Positions 7,152-15,842 of a stretch of DNA of 64,000 bases are shown here, in pieces; position 1 is the stretch's first letter; each line of letters opens with the position of its first letter. A program made the translations under genes and the position numbers. The notes beneath the pieces are model-generated. The model was given only the letters and a program-made list of their open reading frames with translations, did no database searches and was not told the DNA's origin. The DNA is from Paracoccus denitrificans (GTDB lineage Bacteria > Pseudomonadota > Alphaproteobacteria > Rhodobacterales > Rhodobacteraceae), in NCBI GenBank assembly GCA_003240735.1, contig QFNE01000003.1, forward strand, positions 62,001 through 126,000, given 5' to 3'.

Positions 7152-9124
7152 TGCGGGGCAAGGCGCTTATCCTGCCGGCCGCATTGTGCCTGGGTGTCGC
7201 GCTGTGGTGGCTGGCCGCCTTGCGGATGTTGCCGACGGGATGGCCCGCGTGGCCGCTGGACGCCGCGCGCATGGATCTGGGGCAGATCCTGTTGGGCTTT
7301 GGTCTGATGCCACGGGGCGTCATCGCGCTGATCGCCGGGGCTGCGTTGGGGCTGTCGGGCGCGATGCTGCAGGCGGTGCTGCGCAACCCCTTGGCCGATC
7401 CGACGACGCTGGGGATATCGACGGGCGCACAGCTGGCGCTGGTGCTGGCCACGATCCTTGCGCCGGGGCTACTGGAACACGGTCGCCTGCCGGTCGCGCT
7501 GATCGGCGCGGGACTTGCCGCGGCGGTCGTGATGTCGATCGGCGCGCGGCGCGGGTTCGCGCCAGTCACGATGGTGATTTCCGGGATGCTGGTCAGCATG
7601 ACCGCGTCCGCAGTTGCGACGGCCGTCACACTGGCGCGCGGGGAATACCTGCTGTCGCTGGTCATCTGGAACGGCGGATCGCTGGTCCAGCAGGACTGGG
7701 GCGGCGTGCGGCGTTTGGCGGTCATGCTGCTGGCGGGCGGGATCGCGGCCGTTCTGCTGGCCAGACCTTTGCGCGTCCTGTCACTGGGCGCGGCGGGCGC
7801 CTCTGGTCTGGGCCTGAACGTCACCGCGGTGCGGTTCGTCGTCGTGGCGGTGGCGGTGGTTCTGGCGGCGATGGTGTCGGCCGAGCTGGGCCTGATCGGC
7901 TTTGTCGGCCTGGCCGCGCCCGCGCTGGCGCGAACCTTGGGCGCGCGGACGATGGGTCAGGTCCTGATCCTTTCACCGCTGATCGGCGCCGCCCTGCTGT
8001 CGGTCTGTGACGGGTTGGTCCTGACGCTCGCCGGGGCCACGGGCGAGATGTATCCCACCGGTGCGCTGACCGGGCTGATCGGCGGCCCCCTTCTGATCTG
8101 GCTTCTGCCACGCCTGCGCGGGTCAACCCCGCCGGGGACCGAGGCAGCCGAAGGCCCGGCCCCCCGCCTGACCCGACCTGCGCCGGTGCTGTATGCGCTG
8201 GCCGGCGGAATGGCCGTGCTGTCCCTGGTGCTGGTCTGGATCGGGCGCGTGCCGCAGGGCTGGGCGATCCTTGACTGGCACAGCTTTCGCGACTTCCTGC
8301 CGCTGCGGCTGCCCCGGCTGGTCGCCGCGGGCGCGGCCGGTGCGCTGCTGGCGACGGCGGGCGCAGTGTTGCAACGACTGACCGCAAACCCCCTTGCCTC
8401 GCCCGAGGTGCTGGGCGTGTCAGGGGGCGCCACGATGGGCTATGCCGCGACGCTGTTTTTGATTGCCGGACCGGGTCGGGGGGCGCTGACGCTTGGCACG
8501 ATGATAGGGGGCGCAGTCGCCCTGACGCTGGTTGCCCTGTATGCGCGGCGCCGCGACATGCCGGCCGAACGCGTTCTTTTGGCAGGGATCGCGGTGTCGG
8601 CCATGGCGAGCGCCGTCCTTTCAGCCATCATGGCCACAGGCAGCGCCCAAAGCTGGCAGGTGCTTGCATGGCTCAGCGGGTCATCGAACACCGTCACCGC
8701 ACCCGAGGCCGCGACACTTGCCGTGATCGCCGCCCTCGTCGTCACGATCTCTGCATGGCTCTGCCGCCGTTGGTTGCAGATCCTGCCGCTGGGTGCGGAT
8801 GTCGCCGCCGCACTCGGCCTGCGGCTTGGTCCAGCGCGGCTGGGGCTGATCGCGCTGGCGGGGCTTGCCACAGGTGCTGCAACCGTGCTGGTCGGTCCGG
8901 TCAGTTTCGTGGGGCTGATGGCGCCGCATCTGGCACGGCGCATGGGGCTGGCGCGCGCGTCCGACCAGGTTCTGGGCGCGGCCCTGATCGGCGGGCTGCT
9001 GATGATCCTGGCCGATTTCGGTGCGCGTATGGCCGGGTTTCCGTATGAATTGCCGCTGGGGCTTTTTGCGTCGCTTCTGGGCGCACCATGGCTTTTGTGG
9101 CTGATGATGAGGGTCGGGCGATGA
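7148..9124 (+). CDS. fhuB: Ferric-hydroxamate ABC permease FhuB (fused double permease)
   Basis: This is a 658-residue inner-membrane permease made of two tandem FecCD-type halves in one chain, as in FhuB (about 660 residues). Each half carries the family LRNPLADPT/LTANPLASP motif (AVLRNPLADPTTLGIS in the first half, RLTANPLASPEVLGVSGG in the second) and the GFVGLAAP / SFVGLMAPHLARR loop that contacts the ATPase. About 20 hydrophobic segments are visible. The ATG at 7148 overlaps the fhuD stop (ATGA). A much longer open frame upstream lies inside fhuD and is not coding. It works with FhuD and FhuC. Confidence 0.93.
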   Translation: MMRGKALILPAALCLGVALWWLAALRMLPTGWPAWPLDAARMDLGQILLGFGLMPRGVIALIAGAALGLSGAMLQAVLRNPLADPTTLGISTGAQLALVLATILAPGLLEHGRLPVALIGAGLAAAVVMSIGARRGFAPVTMVISGMLVSMTASAVATAVTLARGEYLLSLVIWNGGSLVQQDWGGVRRLAVMLLAGGIAAVLLARPLRVLSLGAAGASGLGLNVTAVRFVVVAVAVVLAAMVSAELGLIGFVGLAAPALARTLGARTMGQVLILSPLIGAALLSVCDGLVLTLAGATGEMYPTGALTGLIGGPLLIWLLPRLRGSTPPGTEAAEGPAPRLTRPAPVLYALAGGMAVLSLVLVWIGRVPQGWAILDWHSFRDFLPLRLPRLVAAGAAGALLATAGAVLQRLTANPLASPEVLGVSGGATMGYAATLFLIAGPGRGALTLGTMIGGAVALTLVALYARRRDMPAERVLLAGIAVSAMASAVLSAIMATGSAQSWQVLAWLSGSSNTVTAPEAATLAVIAALVVTISAWLCRRWLQILPLGADVAAALGLRLGPARLGLIALAGLATGAATVLVGPVSFVGLMAPHLARRMGLARASDQVLGAALIGGLLMILADFGARMAGFPYELPLGLFASLLGAPWLLWLMMRVGR

Positions 9125-9903
9125 GCAGCCAGAACAAGCTCTTTTCCATTCGCGGGCTGTCGGTCGACGTGCCGGGGCGCAGGCTGATCGATGACTTGAC
9201 GCTGGATCTGCCCAAGGGACAGGTGATCGCGCTGATCGGGCATAACGGATCGTCGAAATCGACGCTGCTGAAGGTGCTGGCCCGCCAGATGACCCCGGCA
9301 GGTGGACAGGTCGAATTCGGGGGCCGCGACATCAGCGCCTGGCAACCCCGCGATTACGCCCGGGCACTGGCGTTCCTGCCCCAGACCACGCCCCCGGCCG
9401 AAGGAATGACGGTGCGCGAGCTTGTGTCCCTTGGCCGCTATCCCTGGCACGGGGCACTGGGCCGGTTCGGCGCGGACGATCACCGCGCGGTGGATGCGGC
9501 GTTGGTCGAGTGCGGCGTTGACCCCTTTGCGGATCGTCTGGTCGACACGCTGTCGGGCGGTGAACGCCAGCGCGTCTGGTTGGCGATGATGGTGGCCCAA
9601 CAGGCCGGCACGCTGTTGCTGGACGAGCCCATCTCGGCGCTCGACATCGCTCATCAGGTCGAGGTGCTGTCGCTGGTCCAGCGCATGTCCCACCACCAAT
9701 CGCGCAGCGCGATCGTCGTTTTGCATGACGTGAACATGGCGGCGCGGTTCTGCGACCATATCGTGGCGCTGAAAGGCGGCAGGCTGGCGATGCAGGGCAC
9801 GCCCGGCGATCTGATGCGCCCCGAGGTGCTGGCCGCGATCTATGGCCTTCCGATGCAAGTTCTGGCAGATGCAGCCGGACGGCCAGCGGCCATGCCCGCC
9901 TGA
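9121..9903 (+). CDS. fhuC: Ferric-siderophore ABC ATPase FhuC, with altered Walker A
   Basis: This is a 260-residue ATPase energising FhuB. Visible motifs are Walker A at residues 40-48 (GHNGSSKST), the Q-loop LPQTT, the signature LSGGE at 144-148, Walker B TLLLDEP, a D-loop SALDIAHQ and the switch His in VVLHDVNMAAR. Walker A normally reads GHNGSGKST; here the Gly before Lys46 is Ser (codon TCG at 9253). The rest is canonical, so it may still work, but the change is at a strongly conserved position. The ATG overlaps the fhuB stop (ATGA). The C-terminus YGLPMQVLADAAGRPAAMPA is typical of FhuC. Confidence 0.92.
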   Translation: MSSQNKLFSIRGLSVDVPGRRLIDDLTLDLPKGQVIALIGHNGSSKSTLLKVLARQMTPAGGQVEFGGRDISAWQPRDYARALAFLPQTTPPAEGMTVRELVSLGRYPWHGALGRFGADDHRAVDAALVECGVDPFADRLVDTLSGGERQRVWLAMMVAQQAGTLLLDEPISALDIAHQVEVLSLVQRMSHHQSRSAIVVLHDVNMAARFCDHIVALKGGRLAMQGTPGDLMRPEVLAAIYGLPMQVLADAAGRPAAMPA

Positions 9904-9938
9904 CACATCCCCATCCCTGACGAGCAAGGAGCATTCCG

Positions 9939-11639
9939 ATGCTTCGCGAATTCGCGACCTATTACCGCCCGCATATGCGCCTTTTCTGGGTCGATTTCGG
10001 CTGTGCGGTCCTGTCGGGTCTGCTGGAACTGGCCTTTCCCTTGGCGATCAAGGCGTTCATCGACTACCTGCTGCCCAGCGGCAACTGGGGCCTGACCATT
10101 GCCGCGGCGGTCGGGCTGCTGATCATCTATGCCATCAATTCGGGCCTGATGGCTGTCGTGACCTATTGGGGGCACCGGCTGGGGATCAACATCGAAACGA
10201 CGATGCGTGCGCGCGCCTTCGATCACCTGACGCGGCTGTCGTGGCGCTGGTATGACCGGGCCCGCACCGGCAAGCTGGTGGCCCGCGTCACCCGCGATCT
10301 GGAAGAGATCGGCGAGGTTGCCCATCACGGTCCCGAAGACGCGTTCATCGCGCTGATGACGTTCGTGGGCGCGTTCATGCTGATGTTCTGGGTTCATCCG
10401 ACGCTGGCGCTGATTGTCGCGCTGATCGTCCCGGCGATGATGGTGCTGGTGATGGTCGCGGGCGGGCGCATGACGCGGACATGGCGTGCGATCTATTCAC
10501 GCGTCGGTGACTTCAACGTGCGGTTGGAGGAAACCCTGGGCGGCGTTCGTGTCGTCCAGGCCTTCGGCAACGAACGCCACGAGACAGAGCTGTTTGCCGC
10601 CGACAACGCGCGCTACCGGCAGGTCAAGCTGGACGCGTATCGCATCATGGCGGCGGCAACCGCGCTGCAATACATGGGTCTGCGGCTGGTGCAGGTGATC
10701 GTCATGGTCGTCGGTGCCGGTTTTGTGCTGAACGGCACGCTGACGACCGGTGGCTATGTCGGGTTCCTGCTGCTGGTCGGCGTCTTCTATCGCCCGCTGG
10801 AAAAGATCGCCGCCGTGATCGAGACCTATCCCAAGGGGATCGCGGGCTTTCGCCGGTATCAAGAACTGCTGGCGACCGACCCGGAAATCGCGGATGCCCC
10901 CGACGCGGTCGAAGCGCCGGCCCTGCGCGGTCAGATCACGTTCGACGGCGTCGGTTTCGGGTACGAACAAGGCAGGCCCATCCTGTCCGACATCAACCTG
11001 AGCATTCGCCCGGGTGAAACCGTGGCGTTTGTCGGCCCCTCCGGGGCGGGCAAGACGACCCTTCTGGCACTGTTGCCGCGGTTTTATGAACCGACTACCG
11101 GGACGATCCGCGTGGACGGCCTGCGGCTGGACCAGATGCGACTGAACAGCCTTCGTCGTCAGATCGGGCTGGTCAGTCAGGACGTGTTCCTGTTCGGCGG
11201 CACGCTGCGCGACAATATCGCCTATGGCCGCCTTGGCGCAACCGAGGCCGAGATCGTGGACGCCGCGCGTCAGGCGCAGCTCGGCCCCCTTCTGGCCACG
11301 CTGCCCGAGGGTCTGGACACCATCGTCGGCGAACGTGGCGTGATGCTGTCGGGTGGCCAGAAGCAGCGCGTGGCGATTGCCCGCGTCTTCCTGAAGAACC
11401 CGCCGATCCTGATTCTGGACGAAGCCACCAGCGCGCTGGACAGCCAGACCGAGCGTGAGATCCAGTCCGCGCTGGACGCGCTGTCGGTGGGCCGGACTAC
11501 GCTGGTCATCGCGCACCGGCTGGGCACGATCCGCAACGCCGACCGCATCATCGTCATGGCCGACGGTCGTATCCACGAAATCGGCAGCCACACCGAACTG
11601 CTGTCGCAAGGCGGCCTTTACGCCAAGCTGTCGGCCTGA
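9939..11639 (+). CDS. ABC exporter, fused permease-ATPase (MsbA-like)
   Basis: This is a 566-residue half-transporter of the type IV exporter family: six transmembrane helices in about 15-310, then an ATPase with Walker A GPSGAGKTT, Q-loop, signature LSGGQKQR, Walker B ILILDEATSALD and switch His (IAHRLGTIRNAD). A strong AAGGAG ribosome site precedes the ATG. It lies 35 bp after fhuC in the same direction, so it is probably the last gene of the siderophore-uptake operon. Relatives export lipids, peptides, drugs or siderophores. Recycling or secretion of a siderophore is plausible from the context, but the sequence alone does not show the substrate. It ends 4 bp from the convergent Anbu gene. 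Confidence 0.88.
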   Translation: MLREFATYYRPHMRLFWVDFGCAVLSGLLELAFPLAIKAFIDYLLPSGNWGLTIAAAVGLLIIYAINSGLMAVVTYWGHRLGINIETTMRARAFDHLTRLSWRWYDRARTGKLVARVTRDLEEIGEVAHHGPEDAFIALMTFVGAFMLMFWVHPTLALIVALIVPAMMVLVMVAGGRMTRTWRAIYSRVGDFNVRLEETLGGVRVVQAFGNERHETELFAADNARYRQVKLDAYRIMAAATALQYMGLRLVQVIVMVVGAGFVLNGTLTTGGYVGFLLLVGVFYRPLEKIAAVIETYPKGIAGFRRYQELLATDPEIADAPDAVEAPALRGQITFDGVGFGYEQGRPILSDINLSIRPGETVAFVGPSGAGKTTLLALLPRFYEPTTGTIRVDGLRLDQMRLNSLRRQIGLVSQDVFLFGGTLRDNIAYGRLGATEAEIVDAARQAQLGPLLATLPEGLDTIVGERGVMLSGGQKQRVAIARVFLKNPPILILDEATSALDSQTEREIQSALDALSVGRTTLVIAHRLGTIRNADRIIVMADGRIHEIGSHTELLSQGGLYAKLSA

Positions 11640-11643
11640 GGGG

Positions 11644-12432
11644 TCACTTGCCCGTGGACAGCCCCTCATCGACGGCTGCGCTCAACCCCGGTTCGTCCAG
11701 CACGGGATCGGGCAACTTGTTCAGCGCATTCGTCAGCGCCTCTCCCCAGCCGGTCGAAATCAGCCGGTAATAGGGGTCACTGTCCTGAATGCGGAGGCTG
11801 CGCACTTCTTCGGTGGTGTCGCTGTCCATGATCGTGACGTCCAGCGGAAGGCCGACCGACAGATTGGCCTTGATCGTCGAATCGAAACTGACGGTCAGCA
11901 GCTTGATCGCGGATTCAAAGCTCATGTCCGGACGATAGGCGCGCACGATGATCGGACGGCCATACTTCGTCTCGCCGATCTGGAAAAACGGCGTGTCGGC
12001 CGTGGCCTCGATGAAGTTGCCTTCGGCATAGATGTGGAACAGCTGCGGCCGCGACCCTTCGATATGGCCGCCCAGAATCAGGCTGGCGTTGAACTTGCTG
12101 GTGCCGGTGTGCCCGCCTGCCAGTTCGTCCTGGCGCTTGATTTCCTCGCGCAGCAGCGCGCCCACCATCTGGGCGGTGCTGAACATCGTCGGCTGCGACA
12201 GAAGCGGAACGGACCGTGCGTCCGGGGCCGAGTTGCGGTCATCGAGACGGCCGAGTACCGCCTGCGTCGTGGCCAGATTGCCCGCCGACATCATGACCAG
12301 CGTCCGGTCGCCCGGCTGGTGCCAGATCCGCGTTTTGGCAAAGACCGAGATGTTGTCTACGCCCGCGTTGGTGCGGGTGTCGGACATGAAGACGATCCCG
12401 CGATCGAGCTTCATCGCCACGCAATAAGTCAT
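11644..12432 (-). CDS. Anbu: ancestral proteasome beta-subunit-like peptidase
   Basis: This is a 262-residue Ntn-hydrolase of the Anbu (proteasome-type protease) family. Removal of Met1 would expose Thr2 (MTYCVAMKLDRGIVFMSDTRTNAG) as the N-terminal nucleophile. Asp and Lys residues in SDTRTNAG and VFAKTRIW match the proteasome catalytic surroundings. LILGGHIEGSRPQLFHIYAEGNFIEAT and the GETKYGRPI segment are family hallmarks. Anbu assembles into open-ring or helical particles, and its physiological substrate is unknown. It is the last gene of an operon with a transglutaminase-like protein, an alpha-E protein and a circularly permuted ATP-grasp enzyme, the conserved Anbu neighbourhood. Confidence 0.92.
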   Translation of the reverse strand: MTYCVAMKLDRGIVFMSDTRTNAGVDNISVFAKTRIWHQPGDRTLVMMSAGNLATTQAVLGRLDDRNSAPDARSVPLLSQPTMFSTAQMVGALLREEIKRQDELAGGHTGTSKFNASLILGGHIEGSRPQLFHIYAEGNFIEATADTPFFQIGETKYGRPIIVRAYRPDMSFESAIKLLTVSFDSTIKANLSVGLPLDVTIMDSDTTEEVRSLRIQDSDPYYRLISTGWGEALTNALNKLPDPVLDEPGLSAAVDEGLSTGK

Positions 12433-12463
12433 GAAAGCCTGTTCCTTGGAATTGACGCTGGTC

Positions 12464-13264
12464 CTATTGGTCCACGACGCTCAGACGCACGTCCAGATGT
12501 TCTTGCGCCACACCATACCGCATCCCGGACACGGGGGCCGCATCCTCATAATCACGCCCGACCGCGACACGCACGTAACGTTCGTCCGGGCTGATGTGGT
12601 TCGAGGCGTCGAAACCGACCCAACCCAGGCCTTCGTGATAGGTCTCGGCCCAGGCATGGGTCGCGACCTGTTCGGTGCGGTCGTCCATGCGCAGATAGCC
12701 GCTGACATATCTGGCAGGCAGTCCCAGCAGACGCGCCGCGGCGACGAAAATATGGCTATGATCCTGACAGACCCCGCTGCCGTTGGCCAAGGCCTGCTCG
12801 GCCGTCGTCGTCGGATCGGTCGTGTTGGTGACGTAGGCGACCTGGTCGGCCACGGTGCTCATCAGCGCATGGGCCGTGTCCAGCGACGTGCCGCCCTTGG
12901 GCAGCGTGTCGATCAGCGCGCGGACCCCGTCCCCCGGCATCGTCAGCCGCGTCGGTTTCAGAAACAGCCACATCGGCGCCAACCGGCGGTGCGGGCCCAG
13001 AACCCCGGCGCTGTCGCGGGTTTCCACCTGCCCCCGCGCTGTGATCACGATCTGATGTCCGTCACCATCCAGTGAAATCAGGCGCGCGTCGTTTCCGAAC
13101 TGGTCGCGATAGGTGACCTGCGGCGTCGCGCCCTGCACCTCGACCCGCCAGTCGCGCACGCGCTGCGTGGGGTCGTTGCGCGGGGTAAGGCGCAGTCGCA
13201 TCAACCCATATGTGGGCGGGCGGTCATAGACGTATTCGGTTCGGTGTTCGATCTGCAGCAGCAT
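12464..13264 (-). CDS. Transglutaminase-like protein of the Anbu operon
   Basis: This is a 266-residue protein with the Bacterial transglutaminase-like N-terminal region (residues 1-95) followed by a transglutaminase/protease core. The Cys-His-Asp triad is intact: Cys166 in GSGVCQDHSH, His203 in ATHAWAETY and Asp219 in WVGFDASN. No signal peptide is seen, so it is probably cytoplasmic. Family members may act as proteases or amide-bond transferases, and the reaction in Anbu operons is not established. It is 2 bp downstream of the alpha-E gene and 31 bp upstream of Anbu, so co-transcription is near certain. Confidence 0.92.
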   Translation of the reverse strand: MLLQIEHRTEYVYDRPPTYGLMRLRLTPRNDPTQRVRDWRVEVQGATPQVTYRDQFGNDARLISLDGDGHQIVITARGQVETRDSAGVLGPHRRLAPMWLFLKPTRLTMPGDGVRALIDTLPKGGTSLDTAHALMSTVADQVAYVTNTTDPTTTAEQALANGSGVCQDHSHIFVAAARLLGLPARYVSGYLRMDDRTEQVATHAWAETYHEGLGWVGFDASNHISPDERYVRVAVGRDYEDAAPVSGMRYGVAQEHLDVRLSVVDQ

Positions 13265-13266
13265 GG

Positions 13267-14229
13267 CTATTCCGTGAACTGATAGTCAGCGGCGACACCA
13301 GCGGCGAGGCGCGCGTTTTCGGCCAGAAAAGAGGTCAGAAATTCGTGCAGCCCTTCTTCGAAAATCTCTTCGATGACCCGTGCATCCAGCATGCGCCGCA
13401 ACCAGTCCGATGTGGTGTGGCAGGGTTTCCGCGTGCCATAATTGCGCGCAAGGTTCGACAAGGCCAGTGCGATCTGCGCGTGGCAGTATGCCAGCGACCG
13501 CGGCATGCTTTCGTTCAGGATCATGAAATCGGCCACACCCGAGGCCGAGACGTCGTTGTCGTAAAGCCACTTGTAGGCCTTGTGCGCCGACACGGACCGC
13601 AGGATCGAATCCCATTGGATCTGATCCAGCGGAGAGCCGACCCACGACGCGGATGGCAGCAGGTGGTAATACTTCACATCCAGAATCCGGGCGGTCGTGT
13701 CCGCACGTTCCAGATGCAGTCCCAGCATGAAGAAGTCATAGCCGTCTGTGCGCAGCGTGGTGTTTTCGATCATGCCGCGGATCTGGGCGGTGGCGCGTTT
13801 GACACGCGACAGGATCGCCGGCAGCTCGGCCTGATCCAAAGGCTGTTCAAGGCTTGATTTGATCTGGCGCCAGCTGTCGTTCACGGCCTCCCACAGATCG
13901 CGGGTCAGCGCGGTGCGCACCATCCGCGCGTTCGACCGTCCGGCCGCCATGCAGGCCAGAATGCTGGACGGGTTTTCGGGATCGCGCAGCAGATAGTCGA
14001 TCACGACCTCTGGTTCGGGCTGATCGGTGCCCGCGCCATGGCGGGCATTGAACCCGGCTGAAACGCCTGCACTGGCCAGAACGGACCGCCAGTCCGCATC
14101 GCCCGGACCGCGCGTCAGCGCCATGTGCAGGCCCGCGTCGACAAGGCGCGCCATCGCCTCGGCCCGCTCGATATAGCGGGCCATCCAGAACAGGCCATTG
14201 GCGGTGCGGCCAAGAAGGGTCATCGTCAT
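13267..14229 (-). CDS. Alpha-E domain protein (DUF403)
   Basis: This is a 320-residue, almost entirely helical protein. The start is typical of the family: LLGRTANGLFWMARYIERAEAMARLVDAG. Other family landmarks are LLRDPENPSSILACM, the RSNARMVRTALTRDLWEAVND segment and FFMLGLHLERADTTARILDVKYYHLL. Alpha-E proteins have no known catalytic activity, but they are always found with the circularly permuted ATP-grasp protein and are thought to act with it. ATG at 14229 was used; a second ATG two codons later is possible. It is 10 bp after the ATP-grasp gene. Confidence 0.92.
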   Translation of the reverse strand: MTMTLLGRTANGLFWMARYIERAEAMARLVDAGLHMALTRGPGDADWRSVLASAGVSAGFNARHGAGTDQPEPEVVIDYLLRDPENPSSILACMAAGRSNARMVRTALTRDLWEAVNDSWRQIKSSLEQPLDQAELPAILSRVKRATAQIRGMIENTTLRTDGYDFFMLGLHLERADTTARILDVKYYHLLPSASWVGSPLDQIQWDSILRSVSAHKAYKWLYDNDVSASGVADFMILNESMPRSLAYCHAQIALALSNLARNYGTRKPCHTTSDWLRRMLDARVIEEIFEEGLHEFLTSFLAENARLAAGVAADYQFTE

Positions 14230-14239
14230 TGCGCCTGCC

Positions 14240-15649
14240 TCATGCCTTCAGAACCCACGTGTCCTTGGTCCCACCCCCCTGAGAGGAGTTGACGACCAAC
14301 GACCCCTCCCGAAGGGCCACCCGCGTCAGCCCGCCCGATACGGTCTGCACCGTGTCGCCATAAAGGACGAACGGCCGCAGATCGACGTGACGCGGCGCAA
14401 GACCCGCCGCCGTCAGCGTCGGGCAGGTCGACAAGGCCAGCGTCGGCTGCGCGATGTAGTTCGAGGGCCGCGCCCGCAGCTTGTCGGCGAATGTTTCACG
14501 TTCCGCAGTGGTTGCCGCCGGACCCACCAGCATCCCGTATCCGCCCGATCCGTGGACCTCCTTGACGACCAGCTCGGCCAGATTGTCCAGCACATATGCC
14601 AGGCTGTCAGGCTCTGAACACCGCCATGTTGGGATGTTTTCCAGCAGCGCCTTTCGTCCGGTATAGAATTCGACGATCTGCGGCATGTAGGAGTAGATCG
14701 CCTTGTCGTCTGCAATCCCCGCGCCCGGTGCGTTTGCAATGGTGATGTTGCCGGCGCGATAAACGTCCATCAGCCCCGGCACACCCAAGACGCTGTCGGG
14801 ACGGAAGCTGAGCGGGTCAAGAAAGTCGTCGTCGATGCGGCGATACAGCACGTCGATCTGGCGATACCCTTCGGTCGTGCGCATGGCGACGTGGCCGTTG
14901 ATCACGCGCAGGTCGCTGCCTTCGACCAGCTGCACGCCCATCTGATCGGCCAGAAACGCATGTTCGTAATAGGCCGAATTGTTGATGCCCGGCGTCAGCA
15001 CCGCAATCGTCGGGTTCGAGGGCGCGTTCACCGGCCGCGCCGCCGCCAGCGACCGACGCAGCAGCTTTGGATAGTCCTCGATCGGCTCGACCCGGTTGCG
15101 GGCGAACAGTTCCGGGAACAGCTGCATCATCGTTTCGCGGTTTTCCAGCATATAGCTGACACCAGACGGTGTGCGGCAATTATCCTCCAGCACAAAGAAC
15201 TCGTCGGGGCCGGTGCGGACGATGTCGGTGCCGACGATATGAGTGTAGATGCCCCCCGCCGGTGACATGCCGATCATCTGAGGCACGAACGCCTCGTTGT
15301 CGGCGATCAGCGACTGGGGGATGATGCCGGCGCGGATGATTTCCTGCCGGTGATAGATGTCGTGCAGAAACGCGTTCAGTGCCCTGACGCGCTGTTCGAT
15401 GCCTTCGGCCAGCCGCGCCCATTCAGCAGCCGACAGGATGCGCGGAACGATATCGAAGGGAATCAGACGCTCCTCGGCCTCGGCCTCGCCATAGACGGCA
15501 AAGGTGATGCCGGTGCGGCGAAAGACCTCTTCGGCGTCGGCGGCCTTGGTCTGCAACCGTTCCGGGGGCTGTGCGTCCAGCCAGCGCTTGAAGTCGGCAT
15601 AGGGTGCGCGGACGCCGTCATCGGCCGTCATTTCGTCAAAAGCGGTCAT
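14240..15649 (-). CDS. Circularly permuted type 2 ATP-grasp protein of the Anbu operon
   Basis: This is a protein of about 469 residues in the circularly permuted ATP-grasp family (COG2308), predicted to form an amide or ester bond at the expense of ATP. Landmarks are FDIVPRILSAAEWARLAEGIEQRVRALNAFLHDIY, FFVLEDNCRTPSGVSYMLENR, VLTPGINNSAYYEH, IDVLYRRIDDDFLDPLSFRPDS and the glycine-rich VKEVHGSGGYGMLVGP. It ends VVNSSQGGGTKDTWVL. The ATG at 15649 has a GGGGG ribosome site, and MTAFDEM is the usual family start. An ATG at 15709 would add 20 residues without a ribosome site. It is the first gene of the operon. Confidence 0.9.
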   Translation of the reverse strand: MTAFDEMTADDGVRAPYADFKRWLDAQPPERLQTKAADAEEVFRRTGITFAVYGEAEAEERLIPFDIVPRILSAAEWARLAEGIEQRVRALNAFLHDIYHRQEIIRAGIIPQSLIADNEAFVPQMIGMSPAGGIYTHIVGTDIVRTGPDEFFVLEDNCRTPSGVSYMLENRETMMQLFPELFARNRVEPIEDYPKLLRRSLAAARPVNAPSNPTIAVLTPGINNSAYYEHAFLADQMGVQLVEGSDLRVINGHVAMRTTEGYRQIDVLYRRIDDDFLDPLSFRPDSVLGVPGLMDVYRAGNITIANAPGAGIADDKAIYSYMPQIVEFYTGRKALLENIPTWRCSEPDSLAYVLDNLAELVVKEVHGSGGYGMLVGPAATTAERETFADKLRARPSNYIAQPTLALSTCPTLTAAGLAPRHVDLRPFVLYGDTVQTVSGGLTRVALREGSLVVNSSQGGGTKDTWVLKA

Positions 15650-15786
15650 CCATCCCCCATCCATGCCCGACTTCCACGTCTGTCGAGCCATTCGGACGCT
15701 TTGGTCCATTACGTCTGATGCAACCCCCTGACGCGCCGGGCGTCAATGCAGCTTGAGCGCGCAGGTCAGGGTGATTGCCAAGCAAA

Positions 15787-15821
15787 CCCCGCCTTTGCCC
15801 AGAAAATAGGCAACGGCGGGG
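15787..15821 (-). terminator. Hairpin terminator after paoC
   Basis: Read on the minus strand, CCCCGCC pairs with GGCGGGG, and an inner TTGCC pairs with GGCAA around a short loop. A modest TTTGCTT tract follows. It lies 22 bp after the paoC stop codon and before the Anbu operon start, so it separates the two minus-strand operons. Confidence 0.6.
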
Positions 15822-15842
15822 CTGTCCTTTGGCAGGGATGGT

